Assembly: GCA_900548875.1 (NCBI GenBank) | Contig: URMA01000083.1 | Location: forward strand, 1-13,496 | Reading direction: 5' to 3' | DNA: 13,496 nucleotides | Source: an uncultured Porphyromonadaceae bacterium | GTDB taxonomy: Bacteria > Bacteroidota > Bacteroidia > Bacteroidales > Muribaculaceae | Part shown: positions 1 to 6,555 of the stretch, piece after piece | How positions within the stretch are numbered: position 1 is the stretch's first letter | How the letters are laid out: every line of letters begins with the position of its first letter | Position numbers and translations under genes: made by a program | The notes under the pieces: model-generated | Told to the model about the DNA's origin: nothing | Database searches by the model: none | What the model saw: the letters and a program-made list of their open reading frames with translations, nothing else

Positions 1-1801
1 CGTCGGTAGCCGCTTTGAAGGCGGCGCGTATGGCCACTTCCGTTTTACCGAAGCCCACGTCGCCGCAAATAAGGCGGTCCATCGGGCGGTCGCTTTCCAT
101 GTCGGCCTTCACGGCCTGTGTGGCTTTCAACTGGTCAGGCGTATCCTCGTAGATGAACGAGGCTTCCAGCTCCTTCTGCAGATAGCTGTCGGGCGAGAAG
201 GCAAAGCCCTTTTCGTTGCGGCGTGCCGCATAGAGGCGGATAAGGTCGCGGGCAATGTCCTTCAGCTTGCTCTTGGTGCGTTCCTTCAGTTTGTTCCATG
301 CTCCCGTGCCCAGTTTGTTGAGGCGCGGCATTTCGCCTTCCTTTCCGCGGTATTTGGCCAGTTTGTGGAGCGAGTGGATGGAAACGAACACCTTGTCGTC
401 GTTCGCATAGGTGAGTTTTATCATTTCCTGCATCTTGCCGTTGACGTTCGTGCGCACCAGTCCGCCGAATTTTCCGACACCGTGGTCAACGTGCACAATG
501 TAGTCGCCCACTTCAATCTGCGACAGCTCTTTCAGCGAAAGGGCAAGTTTGCCCGAACGCACGCGGTCGCTCTTGAGTGTGTATTTGTGGAAGCGTTCGA
601 AAATCTGGTGGTCGGTGAAGATACATGCTTTCAGGTCGTTGTCGACATAGCCTTCGTGCAGGGTTTTCAGCACCGGCTCGAACGGGATATCGTCGCCGCG
701 GTCCTTGAAAATTACCCGCAGACGCTCAAATTGCGGTTCGTTGTCCGAAAGGATGTATATTTTGTAGCCGTCTTTCTCGAAGTCCTTGAACGACTGGCTG
801 ATAATGTCGAAATTCTTGTGGAACACTCCCTGTAGCGAGGTGTTGAACGAAAACGAGGCATCGTAGTCGCCGCGGTTGCTGACCGCATAGTCGAGATGGC
901 GGAACGAGTCCATCGCCGCACTGAACACATCGGCATCCACCACGTTGTGCATGGCGTTCATGTCGCCTTCGCGGGCAATGACGGCACTTTCCGACAGGGT
1001 CTCCGACGCTACGGCCCGGATGCGTTGGCGCAGCCATTCCTTGTCGTGGAAAATCAGCAGGGTGTCCTTCCCGATGAAGTGGAGCAGCGACTCGTTCGAG
1101 GCGGAGTTGTTGCTGACATTGTTGACCACGCATATTTCGTCGATTTGCTGTTCCGAAAGTTGCGTTTCAATGTTGAACGTGCGGATGCTTTCGATGTCGT
1201 CGCCAAAGAAGTCAAGACGATAAGGCAGTTCGTTGGCAAAGGAAAAAATGTCGAGAATGGAGCCGCGGATGGCAAATTGCCCCGGCTCATAGACATAGTC
1301 CACCTCCTCAAAGCCGAATTCGCGCAGTTTCTTTTCCGTTTCCGTCAGGTCGGCCGTTCCGCCGCGTCGGAAATGGAGCGTGCTTTCGCTTACTTCCTTT
1401 TTCGAGGCCACTTTCTCGGCAAGTGCTTCCGGATAGGTCACCACCCAGCGTGTGCGTTTGTCGTCCCAGCGGTTGAGCACTTCCGCGCGCAGGATTTGCG
1501 AAGGAGGGTCTTCCTGACCATATTTGATGTCGCGCTTGTAGCCCGACGGGAAAATCAACACCTGTTCGTCGCCGTTGATTTGGCAAAGGTCATTGTAGAG
1601 ATAGCCGGCTTCGTCGAGGTCGTTGGCCACAATCAGATAAGGCTGTGTCAATTTCGGCAGACGTGAGAACACGACAGCAGGCGCCGAACCGACAAGACCG
1701 TTCAGCGCAATACTTTTAATCTTTCTGCTCTTGACAGCGTCGTCTAATGCCGCCACACGCGCCGGCGTGTTAAGCATATCGCAAAGTTCAGAAATCTTCA
1801 T
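1..1801 (-). CDS. mfd: Transcription-repair coupling factor Mfd, N-terminal 600 residues (partial, continues past left edge)
   Basis: Mfd is a cytoplasmic DNA translocase that removes RNA polymerase stalled at lesions and recruits UvrA to start transcription-coupled excision repair. Reading the minus strand from ATG at 1801 gives 600 uninterrupted codons beginning MKISELCDMLNTPARVAAL. A UvrB-like module occupies the first ~340 residues (FAIRGSILDIFSF near residue 170). A CarD-like RNA-polymerase-interaction domain begins near 425 (VGDYIVHVDHGVGKFGGL). The translocase starts with a tyrosine-anchored segment (DTPDQLKA) and Walker A GDVGFGKT at about residues 580-587. Bacterial Mfd is usually about 1100-1150 residues, so roughly the C-terminal half (helicase lobe 2, TRG motif, D7) lies outside the window. 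No frameshift is seen. The assignment is firm from motif order; the start fits a short N-terminal extension ahead of the UvrB-like fold. Confidence 0.96.
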   Translation of the reverse strand, partial: MKISELCDMLNTPARVAALDDAVKSRKIKSIALNGLVGSAPAVVFSRLPKLTQPYLIVANDLDEAGYLYNDLCQINGDEQVLIFPSGYKRDIKYGQEDPPSQILRAEVLNRWDDKRTRWVVTYPEALAEKVASKKEVSESTLHFRRGGTADLTETEKKLREFGFEEVDYVYEPGQFAIRGSILDIFSFANELPYRLDFFGDDIESIRTFNIETQLSEQQIDEICVVNNVSNNSASNESLLHFIGKDTLLIFHDKEWLRQRIRAVASETLSESAVIAREGDMNAMHNVVDADVFSAAMDSFRHLDYAVSNRGDYDASFSFNTSLQGVFHKNFDIISQSFKDFEKDGYKIYILSDNEPQFERLRVIFKDRGDDIPFEPVLKTLHEGYVDNDLKACIFTDHQIFERFHKYTLKSDRVRSGKLALSLKELSQIEVGDYIVHVDHGVGKFGGLVRTNVNGKMQEMIKLTYANDDKVFVSIHSLHKLAKYRGKEGEMPRLNKLGTGAWNKLKERTKSKLKDIARDLIRLYAARRNEKGFAFSPDSYLQKELEASFIYEDTPDQLKATQAVKADMESDRPMDRLICGDVGFGKTEVAIRAAFKAATD

Positions 1802-1950
1802 CGTACAGAATTGTATAGGCAAAGATACATAAAGGTTAATAGACAGAAGAACAGAAGAACAAAATTTTTCCCTCCTGCTAATTTTAAAATCTGTTCTTTC
1901 GTTCTACTGTCAAAATATACGGATTATCCCAAACCGCCTCCTATCTTCTA

Positions 1951-1982
1951 CAAAGATACGCAAAGGTGGCTGCTGAGACAAA
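1951..1982 (-). promoter_or_regulatory. Bacteroidetes-type promoter for mfd
   Basis: On the minus strand, TTTG (1982-1979) is followed after 20 bases by TATCTTTG (1958-1951), an exact match to the Bacteroidetes primary-sigma pattern TTTG-N19-21-TAnnTTTG. Transcription would start near 1945 and leave a leader of about 145 nt before mfd. A second TATCTTTG lies at 1827-1820, only about 20 nt from the start codon, but has no clear -33 element at the right spacing. Confidence 0.7.
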
Positions 1983-2073
1983 CGAAAACGCATAATAGTT
2001 GCATTTTACGTCTGTCTTTCATTTTTATACAGTTTCCCATATTTCGCTTTTGATGTAATTAATGAAAATGAGT

Positions 2074-2104
2074 GTTGATGATTTCAAAATAATTTATATT
2101 TTTG
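2074..2104 (+). promoter_or_regulatory. Likely Bacteroidetes-type promoter for the AlbA_2-domain gene
   Basis: GTTG at 2074-2077 (three of four bases of the -33 TTTG) is followed after 19 bases by TATTTTTG at 2097-2104, a full match to TAnnTTTG. The predicted start of transcription, near 2111, leaves a leader of about 127 nt before the ATG at 2238. The imperfect -33 box makes this weaker than the other promoters called here. Confidence 0.5.
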
Positions 2105-2237
2105 TATCAGAAGGATATAGATTGGTGCAATTGGATTGTCTGATATAAATTTCTTCGTTGTTTCAGCCTGACGAAGTTTTCATTTAGGACTGATAATGGA
2201 GTCACCAACAGGAGTTTTCAATTTAAGTTCTTAAAAT

Positions 2238-3923
2238 ATGGCATTACCTATAAATGTTGAAGATTTGCTCAGCAAACGGAAGGTCGAGTCTAATAGAATT
2301 GAGTTTAAGGCAAGTTGGAATCCGGATAAGATTTACCATACAATTTGTGCCTTTGCTAATGATTTGGAGAACATTGGTGGCGGATATATCCTTGTGGGAA
2401 TTGAAGAGGAAAACGGAGTCGCCAAAAGGCCTGTAAAAGGATTGGCAGAAAATGAAATAGATCATATCTTAAAAGAAATGGTGGGATATAATGCAAAAAT
2501 ATCACCAACATATTTGACCAAAGTTTCTGTGGAAGAAGTTGATGGTAAAATTGTCTTGATAATATGGGTGCCTGCAGGAATAAATCGGCCTTACTCTGTT
2601 ATGGAAAGTGTGGTTGCCAAAAAATCTGTAGCTAAATTTTATGTGCGAAGCAAGTCTTCAACAATTGAGGCGAAAGGCGAAGTATTGGATGAAGTTCGTG
2701 AGTTAGCCAATCGAGTGCCGTTTGATGAACGAGGAAATGCGTTGGTAAAAATTGAAGATATTTCAGGGGTACTGGTATATGAATATCTCAAAAAAGTTGG
2801 AAGTAAATTGACTGAAGGTTTTACTGCAAAGCATTTGTTGGATATTCTCGATGCGATGGACTTACTCACGGGGCCGGCAGAAAACAGACTGATAAAAAAT
2901 GTTGCTGTCATGATGTTTTGTGAGTATCCCGAAAAATTCTTTCCGGTTACGCAAGTTGATATTGTATTGTTCCCGGAAGGTTGCATTGAGAATCCTGATT
3001 TGATGATAGAAGTCCCCAAGATAACAGGCCCTGTCCCTAAAATTATCGATGAAACACTATCATATCTTCGTACGAATGTAATTAAAAAGAAGATCATAAA
3101 ATTGACAGATAATGCAAAAGCTGATAAAATTTTTAATTATCCATATCAAGCATTCGAGGAAGCTGTTGTGAATGCCTTGTATCATCGTGATTATCAAGAA
3201 CGAGAACCTGTCGAAATAACAATAGAGCCAACACATGTCGACATTTTGAGTTATGCCGGTCCTGATAGGTCGATTAGCGCTGAAGCCATTAAGGCGGCTC
3301 GAAAGTTAAAAGCCCGCAGATATCGGAATCGTCGATTAGGAGATTTCTTAAAAGAATTAGATTTGACAGAAGGTAGAGCAACGGGAATACCTACAATTCA
3401 AAAAGCATTGAAAGAGAATGGCTCTATGCCTGCGACGATTGAAACAGACGAGGATAGAACCTATTTTTTAATGACTATTCCGTGTCGGCATGGATTTGAA
3501 GATGGAACAACCGTGGGTTCTGAGAGTAGGAATAAAGTTATCGACAATGAACTTGAACGAATATTTGGACAAGTGTATTCTCAAGTTGAAGGTGCTGTTA
3601 ATCAATGTACTATAAGTAATAAAGAGGAACTTGGACAAATACTTGGACAGATGTATGTCCAAGTTTGGGTAAAATCGCGGTCTAAAGACAATGTTCTTAC
3701 ACTCATTTCAGATACAATTAATCTGTTATGTGTTTTAAAGGACACTGATTTGTCTGCTAATGTATTGAATCGGGATATGTCTTTTGATTCCACAAAAGAA
3801 TTAAAGCGTAAAATTATTCTTCCTCTTATTGAAATGGGCTATGTCGCTATGACTTATCCAGATAAACCGACAAGTGCCAAACAAACTTATAGATTGACAA
3901 AAAGGGGGCAAGAACTTTTTTAA
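2238..3923 (+). CDS. AlbA_2 (Schlafen-type) domain ATP-binding protein with C-terminal winged helix
   Basis: This 561-residue protein belongs to the large family annotated as 'ATP-binding protein' or 'transcriptional regulator with AlbA_2 domain'. The N-terminal AlbA_2 nucleic-acid-binding domain shows ESNRIEFKAS (about 17-26) and FANDLENIGGGYILVGIEE (about 39-57). A GHKL-type ATPase region follows, with the N-box at 307-319 (EEAVVNALYHRDY; E308 and N312 the likely Mg-ATP residues) and a glycine motif GRATGIP from 379. Residues 444-476 carry a degenerate GQVYSQV/GQILGQMYVQV repeat, like the Gln-Val linker common before the terminal winged helix. The last ~65 residues (LKRKIILPLIEMGYVAMTYPDKP) look like that helix. 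The gene is much more AT-rich than its neighbours and stands alone, so transfer is likely. Targets are unknown; such genes are often linked to defence or mobile elements, but nothing here proves that role. Confidence 0.85.
   Translation: MALPINVEDLLSKRKVESNRIEFKASWNPDKIYHTICAFANDLENIGGGYILVGIEEENGVAKRPVKGLAENEIDHILKEMVGYNAKISPTYLTKVSVEEVDGKIVLIIWVPAGINRPYSVMESVVAKKSVAKFYVRSKSSTIEAKGEVLDEVRELANRVPFDERGNALVKIEDISGVLVYEYLKKVGSKLTEGFTAKHLLDILDAMDLLTGPAENRLIKNVAVMMFCEYPEKFFPVTQVDIVLFPEGCIENPDLMIEVPKITGPVPKIIDETLSYLRTNVIKKKIIKLTDNAKADKIFNYPYQAFEEAVVNALYHRDYQEREPVEITIEPTHVDILSYAGPDRSISAEAIKAARKLKARRYRNRRLGDFLKELDLTEGRATGIPTIQKALKENGSMPATIETDEDRTYFLMTIPCRHGFEDGTTVGSESRNKVIDNELERIFGQVYSQVEGAVNQCTISNKEELGQILGQMYVQVWVKSRSKDNVLTLISDTINLLCVLKDTDLSANVLNRDMSFDSTKELKRKIILPLIEMGYVAMTYPDKPTSAKQTYRLTKRGQELF
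3629..3664. repeat. Direct and inverted copies of a 9-bp unit inside the AlbA_2 gene
   Basis: The unit acttggaca occurs at 3629-3637 and 3641-3649, and its exact reverse complement tgtccaagt at 3656-3664, leaving a 6-base loop. A diverged relative lies at about 3565-3585. The repeats encode the Gly-Gln-x-Tyr-x-Gln-Val linker, so they may only reflect protein repetition, although a perfect 9-bp stem could form in the mRNA. Confidence 0.7.
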
Positions 3924-3982
3924 CTTGAATTTTGGGATAAGTTGCTAAGTTGTTTAGAGTGAATTCTGTTGCATCCCAAACG

Positions 3983-4013
3983 GCGAATTGTTCGCTTTTT
4001 TGTGAACATTCGC
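3983..4013 (+). terminator. Hairpin with T-run between the AlbA_2 gene and the yfcH-like gene
   Basis: gcgaa-ttg-ttcgc (3983-3995) forms a perfect 5-bp stem followed by six T, a short rho-independent-like terminator for the upstream gene. A larger overlapping fold is also possible: gcgaat(t)gttc (3983-3993) pairs with gaacattcgc (4004-4013) around a 10-base T-rich loop, 10 pairs with one bulge. The two folds exclude each other. The hairpin ends 37 bases before the next start codon. Confidence 0.45.
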
Positions 4014-4050
4014 AGATATGGGGTGTTTACTGAGAAAAGACAGACAGGCA

Positions 4051-4896
4051 ATGAAAGTAGCAATTACGGGAGCAACGGGGTTTGTCGGCTCCCATTTGAC
4101 AAAATTCCTTGTGGCCAACGGGCATACGGTCATTCCGCTGGGTCGGGCATTTTTTACCGACAGGGCGGAGTCGCAGTTGCTTGCCGCTGTCAATCGGGCG
4201 GATGCGGTGGTGAACCTTGCCGGCGCTCCTATCGCACACCGTTGGACCGATTCCTATAAAGAACTGCTTTATAGTAGCCGCATTGCGCTGACCACCCGGC
4301 TCGTTAAAGCCATCCGGCAGGCTGATAGCCGGAAAATATTGGTTTCGGCTTCGGCTGTGGGCTACTATTCGACGGAGGGCGAACACGATGAGTATTCCAT
4401 CGAACGTGGACAGGGATTCCTTGCCGACTTGTGCAATTTCTGGGAACTGGAAGCTGTCAATGCGATGAAGAATGCGCGCGTGGTGATTGTCCGTCTTGGA
4501 CTTGTCATGGGCAAGGACGGCGGCTATTTTGCCCGTGCAAGCCGTTTGTCGCGTTTTGCCGTAGCCATGACTATCGGACGCGGTCAGCAACCTTTTCCGT
4601 GGATTGACATTCGAGATGTTTGCCGTTCCATCCTGTTCTTATTGGAATCGGACGAAGCAAAAGGGTATTATAATCTGACTGCTCCCCAAATGATTACACA
4701 GCGGGAGTTTACCGATGCCGTGAAGCGTCACCGCCGGCTGTTGCTCACCTTGCCTATTCCGCAATTTATGGTGCGGATGGTTATGGGTGAAGCCCCGAAG
4801 TGGTGGTCGAAGGCCAGCGAGTCCATCCGAAACGCCTGCTTGAATCCGGCTATCAGTTCCTTTCGCCTACTATCGACAGTTTTCTCGATTCGATAG
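4051..4896 (+). CDS. TIGR01777 (YfcH-like) SDR-family epimerase, C-terminus frameshifted
   Basis: This is a cytoplasmic NAD(P)-binding extended-SDR protein of the TIGR01777 'epimerase' family; its substrate is unknown. The Rossmann motif GATGFVG is at residues 7-13, followed by the family signatures VVNLAGAPIAHRWTD, SASAVGYYSTEG, VIVRLGLVMGKDGG and PFPWIDIRDV. The ATG at 4051 is chosen because MKVAITGATG is the usual family N-terminus; an in-frame ATG at 4018 would add 11 unrelated residues. As written the frame stops at 4896 (281 residues). The end of this product (after MGEAPK) is abnormal; the family C-terminus (EGQRVHPKRLLESGYQF, then SPTIDSFLDSI) lies in another frame downstream, ending with TGA at 4914-4916. 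One missing base at about 4800 explains it. A frame-corrected protein would be about 288 residues, close to the usual family length. Confidence 0.85.
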   Translation: MKVAITGATGFVGSHLTKFLVANGHTVIPLGRAFFTDRAESQLLAAVNRADAVVNLAGAPIAHRWTDSYKELLYSSRIALTTRLVKAIRQADSRKILVSASAVGYYSTEGEHDEYSIERGQGFLADLCNFWELEAVNAMKNARVVIVRLGLVMGKDGGYFARASRLSRFAVAMTIGRGQQPFPWIDIRDVCRSILFLLESDEAKGYYNLTAPQMITQREFTDAVKRHRRLLLTLPIPQFMVRMVMGEAPKWWSKASESIRNACLNPAISSFRLLSTVFSIR

Positions 4897-4916
4897 AAAA
4901 TAAGAAAAAACGGTGA
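4801..4916 (+). pseudogene. Out-of-frame true C-terminal tail of the YfcH-like gene
   Basis: From GTG at 4803 one reads 37 codons, VVEGQRVHPKRLLESGYQF and then LSPTIDSFLDSIENKKKR, ending at TGA 4914-4916. This is the conserved DUF1731-like tail of TIGR01777 proteins. It joins the main frame only if one base is inserted next to 4800-4801, where AAG-NTG-GTG-GTC would restore the reading. It may be a real mutation or a sequencing or assembly error. Confidence 0.8.
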
Positions 4917-4941
4917 TTTTAAATAGAAAAGTTCAATAGTA

Positions 4942-4981
4942 ACCTGTTTCGCACATTTTTTGGGAAACAGGTCATTTTTTT
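4942..4981 (+). terminator. Rho-independent terminator after the YfcH-like gene
   Basis: acctgtttc (4942-4950) pairs perfectly with gaaacaggt (4964-4972), a 9-bp stem with a 13-base loop, followed by ca and seven T (4975-4981). It lies about 26 bases after the frame-corrected stop and before the next promoter, so it separates the two transcription units. Confidence 0.8.
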
Positions 4982-4991
4982 GTCTGGATTG

Positions 4992-5022
4992 TTTGTGGGT
5001 AAGGAAGAGTTATATATCTTTG
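4992..5022 (+). promoter_or_regulatory. Bacteroidetes-type promoter for the 5072/5725 operon
   Basis: TTTG at 4992-4995, a 19-base spacer and TATCTTTG at 5015-5022 match the Bacteroidetes consensus exactly. Transcription should start near 5029, leaving an AT-rich leader of about 43 nt before the ATG at 5072. It lies directly after the terminator at 4942-4981, as expected for an independent operon. Confidence 0.8.
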
Positions 5023-5071
5023 TGATGTTATAACATGCTGATATATAAATATTTAAATAAATGATTATAAT

Positions 5072-5728
5072 ATGATTTTAAAAGAAGTATTAGAACAATT
5101 CAGTTTGTCGGAAGAATCAAGAAAAGCATTGATAAATGAAAGATTGGAAGCTCCGAGAGAATTTAAAACGGTTGCAGCAGCCATTTTGAGCGGTTGTTTT
5201 GTAGTCCGGCAGTTGGGCGGTGAGAAAAAGGCGGTCCGCGTTTATCCTACTTGCGTGGAAATCTATTATCATGAGGAAGGCCACGAAATAAAAGATCCGA
5301 TTGTATATCACCGAAACAGAAAAACGAAGACTACCAAAAAGAACTATGAAGTTTTTTTATTGGGCAAATTGCACAATCATGTTTCCGGTATTGATATTAC
5401 TTTTGAAAAAGGAGAAAAGCCAGAGACGGCTGTTCGGGCATCGGCATTGATTCGGGAATTCCGTATCGAAGGGCATGAAGAGGTCGAAGAGCGTTCCACT
5501 TATTTGTATGAGGCTTTGTATTCACAATTCTCAATTTTTGACGGAGGTTTCTCCGTGGTTTGGGAGGATGGAACCGAGAAAGAAGTGGACAATGGAAGCC
5601 CGCGTAAAAATGTAGCGATGTTTGATAAGAAGGACGATGATTATGTGAAAAGGCACAAAGAGCAACCTGCCAAAGGCTTTGTGCCGGATGAAAGAAAATG
5701 GCAATTCAGATTGAAAAAAGAGGAATGA
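5072..5728 (+). CDS. Conserved-looking hypothetical protein, 218 residues
   Basis: I do not recognise this family with confidence. The protein has no signal peptide or membrane segment and is probably cytoplasmic. It is rich in charged residues. Its core looks structured: VAAAILSGCFVVRQLGG (about 35-51), VRVYPTCVEIYYHEEG (about 55-70), KDPIVYHRN (about 74-82), LLGKLHNHVSGIDITFE (about 96-112) and ASALIREFRI (about 123-132). The His and Asp residues in KLHNHVSGID and the IYYHEEG and DPIVYHRN motifs are possible active-site or metal positions, which is inference only. The layout loosely recalls 3-methyladenine-glycosylase-like proteins, but I cannot confirm that. The C-terminus is highly charged and low in complexity. 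It is the first gene of a two-gene operon: its stop codon overlaps the start of the deiminase-like gene. Confidence 0.8.
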   Translation: MILKEVLEQFSLSEESRKALINERLEAPREFKTVAAAILSGCFVVRQLGGEKKAVRVYPTCVEIYYHEEGHEIKDPIVYHRNRKTKTTKKNYEVFLLGKLHNHVSGIDITFEKGEKPETAVRASALIREFRIEGHEEVEERSTYLYEALYSQFSIFDGGFSVVWEDGTEKEVDNGSPRKNVAMFDKKDDDYVKRHKEQPAKGFVPDERKWQFRLKKEE

Positions 5729-6552
5729 TGTTGTTGGATACGGATGCCAATGTCGTTTGTCTTTCCTCATGGTTGAAAGCGGAATATCCTGATGCCTATG
5801 CGGGTTTGATTCGTATTCTTCACGAAAATGCCGTAGACTATTCCCTCATTCCCGCTACGGTGGATTTGTGGTGTCGGGATTATATGCCTGTTCAAATTGG
5901 CATTAATGACTTTGTTTGCTATCGCTATTGGCCCGATTATCTGTTGCGGAGGAAATCCGATGTACGGTATATCACGGATACACGACAGGTTTGTCGCACT
6001 ATGGGATTGTCTTGCCGTTATTCCGATATCATTATCGATGGCGGCAATGTGGTGAAAACCGGGAATCATGTAATAATGACGGAAAAGGTGTTTGCCGAGA
6101 ACCCGATGTTCAGCAGGGATGAGCTGTCGGATAGATTGACTGAATTGTTTGGCTGTCCGATTGTATTCCTTCCGTGGGACAGACTTGAAATATATGGACA
6201 TGCCGACGGGTTGGTCAAGCCTGTCTCTCCCGACACTGTATTGCTGACGAATTACGGCGATTTTGACAAGGATTTGTTTTATGAAATGCACCGCCGCTTG
6301 TCAGTTTATTTCCGGGTGGAGTGTCTGCATTATGATGTGCGGAATAAGGATACAAGGAATTGGGCGTATATAAATTTCTTGTCGGTAGGGAAACTGATTG
6401 TGTTGCCCAGATTGGGAATTGATGAAGACGAACAGGCTTTCGGGCAGATAAGGGCATATTATCCGGATTGCGTTGTGGTGCAACTGGATGTGCGTGATTT
6501 GGTCGCTGCCGGAGGGGCATTGAATTGCGTTACCTGGTGCAGGAAGGTGTGA
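5725..6552 (+). CDS. Agmatine deiminase/peptidylarginine deiminase-family (PAD_porph-type) protein
   Basis: This is a predicted amidinohydrolase of the pentein fold, the superfamily that removes the guanidine imino group from agmatine, arginine or peptidyl-arginine through a catalytic Cys. Motifs, numbered from ATG 5725, are WCRDYMP (Asp52 region), DGGNVV, YGHADG (His159) and near the C-terminus GGALNCVTW (Cys268), matching the WxRD, GHxD and GG-x-x-x-C signatures of agmatine deiminases. At 275 residues it is shorter than AguA (about 350), and it has no signal peptide, so it is probably cytoplasmic. The substrate is unproven: the usual aguA/aguB partners are absent. The start is uncertain; ATG 5725 gives an ATGA overlap with the upstream stop, while ATG 5698 would add nine residues and a 31-base overlap. 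The gene is convergent with miaA, three bases apart. Confidence 0.82.
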   Translation: MMLLDTDANVVCLSSWLKAEYPDAYAGLIRILHENAVDYSLIPATVDLWCRDYMPVQIGINDFVCYRYWPDYLLRRKSDVRYITDTRQVCRTMGLSCRYSDIIIDGGNVVKTGNHVIMTEKVFAENPMFSRDELSDRLTELFGCPIVFLPWDRLEIYGHADGLVKPVSPDTVLLTNYGDFDKDLFYEMHRRLSVYFRVECLHYDVRNKDTRNWAYINFLSVGKLIVLPRLGIDEDEQAFGQIRAYYPDCVVVQLDVRDLVAAGGALNCVTWCRKV

Positions 6553-6555
6553 CGG

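Larger units (their letters stand above)
1802..2237. other. Divergent intergenic region between mfd and the AlbA_2 gene
   Basis: These 436 AT-rich bases separate divergent genes. They hold the mfd promoter (1951-1982, minus), a second minus-strand -7-like box at 1820-1827, and a plausible plus-strand promoter (2074-2104). A small direct repeat of cagaagaa sits at about 1844-1859. An 80-codon open frame at 1811-2053 looks like random translation (basic and aromatic, no recognisable fold, crossing the mfd promoter) and is not called. No RNA gene or riboswitch was recognised. Confidence 0.6.

Noticed and set aside
365..1666. Long plus-strand open frames (156 and 256 codons) and minus-strand frames over mfd
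   Set aside because: They lie antisense to, or in another frame of, the clear Mfd coding sequence, and their residues are not protein-like (reverse-complement codon bias).
1811..2053. 80-codon plus-strand frame in the intergenic region
   Set aside because: It overlaps the mfd promoter, has no recognisable motif and has a composition expected from AT-rich non-coding DNA.
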